Assembly (NCBI GenBank): GCA_023663285.1
Contig: JAMPHT010000012.1
Span: 1-64,000, forward strand
Length of the DNA stretch: 64,000 nt
Origin: Bacillota bacterium
GTDB lineage: Bacteria > Bacillota > Clostridia > Lachnospirales > Lachnospiraceae
Direction: 5' to 3'
Positions 62,822 to 64,000 of this stretch are shown one piece after another. The position numbers and the translations under genes were made by a program. Below the pieces are notes generated by a model. It saw nothing but the letters and a program-made list of their open reading frames with translations. It was not told the origin of the DNA and searched no databases. How positions within the stretch are numbered: the first letter of the stretch is position 1; the number at the start of each line of letters is the position of its first letter.

Positions 62822-64000
62822 ATGGCTAAAGCTAAATTTGAAAGAACAAAGCCCCATTGTAACATCGGAACCATTGGTCACGTTGACCATGGTAAAACCA
62901 CTCTGACCGCAGCGATCACCAAGGTCCTGGCTGAGAGAGTTGCCGGCAACGAGAAGGTTGATTTCGAGAATATCGACAAGGCTCCCGAAGAGAGAGAGCG
63001 TGGTATTACCATCTCTACCGCACACGTAGAGTATCAGACCGAGAACAGGCACTATGCACACGTTGACTGTCCGGGCCATGCCGACTATGTAAAGAACATG
63101 ATCACCGGCGCTGCTCAGATGGACGGCGCTATCCTGGTCGTGGCTGCTACCGACGGCGTTATGGCGCAGACCAAGGAGCACATCCTTCTGTCCCGTCAGG
63201 TTGGCGTGCCTTATATCGTTGTATTCATGAACAAGTGCGATATGGTGGACGATCCTGAACTGCTGGAGCTGGTTGAGATGGAGATCACCGAGCAGCTTGA
63301 GGAGTATGAGTTCACGGACTGCCCTATCATCAAGGGTTCTGCTCTGAAGGCGCTGGAAGATCCCAGCGGCGAGTGGGGCGACAAGATCATGGAGCTGATG
63401 AGCACTGTAGACAGCTATATCCCTGATCCTCAGCGTGACACCGACAAGCCTTTCCTGATGCCTGTAGAGGATGTATTCACCATTACCGGCCGCGGTACTG
63501 TTGCTACCGGCCGTGTAGAGCGTGGTACCTTGCACCTCAATGAGGAAGTTGAGATCATCGGCATCAAGGAAGAGACCAAAAAGACCGTCGTTACCGGTAT
63601 CGAGATGTTCCGTAAGATGCTGGATGAGGCACAGGCTGGTGACAACATCGGCGCTCTGCTTCGTGGCGTTCAGAGAACAGAGATCGAGAGAGGACAGGTT
63701 CTGGCTAAGCCCGGCACCGTTACCTGCCACACCAAGTTTACCGCTCAGGTTTACGTCCTGACCAAGGACGAGGGTGGCCGTCATACACCTTTCTTCAACA
63801 ACTATCGTCCTCAGTTCTACTTCAGAACTACCGACGTTACCGGCGTTTGTTCTCTGCCTGCAGGCACTGAGATGTGTATGCCTGGCGATAACGTAGAGAT
63901 GACCATCGAGCTGATCCATCCCATCGCTATGGAGCAGGGATTGACGTTCGCTATCCGTGAGGGTGGTAGGACTGTTGGGTCTGGTCGTGTGGCTAGCATC
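62822..64000 (+). CDS. tuf: Elongation factor Tu (3' end cut by window)
   Basis: The 393 residues present cover almost the whole protein; only the last few codons and stop lie beyond the window. G1 GHVDHGKTT, switch [10 protein letters not shown]3 DCPGHADY, G4 NKCD and domain [15 protein letters not shown] are intact. It delivers aminoacyl-tRNA to the ribosome. GGAGGAC lies upstream of the ATG. Confidence 0.98.
   Translation, partial: MAKAKFERTKPHCNIGTIGHVDHGKTTLTAAITKVLAERVAGNEKVDFENIDKAPEERERGITISTAHVEYQTENRHYAHVDCPGHADYVKNMITGAAQMDGAILVVAATDGVMAQTKEHILLSRQVGVPYIVVFMNKCDMVDDPELLELVEMEITEQLEEYEFTDCPIIKGSALKALEDPSGEWGDKIMELMSTVDSYIPDPQRDTDKPFLMPVEDVFTITGRGTVATGRVERGTLHLNEEVEIIGIKEETKKTVVTGIEMFRKMLDEAQAGDNIGALLRGVQRTEIERGQVLAKPGTVTCHTKFTAQVYVLTKDEGGRHTPFFNNYRPQFYFRTTDVTGVCSLPAGTEMCMPGDNVEMTIELIHPIAMEQGLTFAIREGGRTVGSGRVASI

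Overview
The window looks like a chromosomal segment of a Clostridia bacterium, most likely Lachnospiraceae. The evidence is the gene order rpmG-secE-nusG-rplKAJL-rpoBC...rpsL-rpsG-fusA-tuf, a SAM-I riboswitch in front of metK, a SleB-type cell-wall hydrolase, a type III pantothenate kinase, and several small proteins of the kind seen in this family. Base composition is moderate (about half G+C by eye), except for an AT-rich patch at about 28.9-30.4 kb. Strong sigma-A promoters (TTGACA/TTGAAA, 17-bp spacer, TATAAT-like, often with an extended TG) are plentiful. Intrinsic terminators bound many units. No rRNA, complete tRNA, CRISPR array or intact insertion sequence was found.

Layout. 0-5.3 kb: sugar-nucleotide enzymes (a UDPGP-family pyrophosphorylase and galE), a RelQ-type alarmone synthetase, and a coiled-coil membrane protein with a heptad array. 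5.3-20 kb: flavin reductase-like protein, Y-family polymerase, LysM/G5/M23 endopeptidase, murA, SAM riboswitch-metK, dnaE, pfkA, a SpoU methyltransferase, proC and a SleB-like hydrolase. 20-28.8 kb: NfeD/SPFH membrane pair, then argF-birA-DUF6145-like-coaX-dusB-unknown gene, then greA-lysS. 28.9-30.4 kb: an accessory patch with a small basic protein behind a foldable leader, the tail of a decayed tyrosine recombinase, and a BrnT/BrnA toxin-antitoxin pair. 30.4-44 kb: a GT39-like membrane glycosyltransferase, a DIP1984-family protein, a sensor EAL protein preceded by a tRNA-like structured leader, an opposing operon of ECF sigma factor/DUF3160 protein/CapA-like protein, YunG-like protein, HTH regulator, UDP-galactopyranose mutase, and an orphan FliD-like protein. 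44-64 kb: the transcription-translation supercluster, ending inside tuf.

How the genes fit together. Several loci feed cell-surface polysaccharide: the UDPGP enzyme, galE, glf, rfbD, a Wzz-like protein, EpsG and the GT39-like protein. A possible c-di-GMP theme links the EAL phosphodiesterase to a PilZ receptor. The PilZ gene sits directly before rfbD/Wzz-like/epsG, in a four-gene block lodged between rpoC and rpsL. The sigma-DUF3160-CapA operon, tightly overlapped and on the minus strand, looks like an envelope-signalling module whose predicted anti-sigma element is fused to a large extracytoplasmic domain. It is my best candidate for a poorly described system. The large inverted repeat between rplL and rpoB, the palindrome pair after trmH, the rpmG tail repeats and the leader before the EAL gene are the main non-coding signals not explained by standard annotation.
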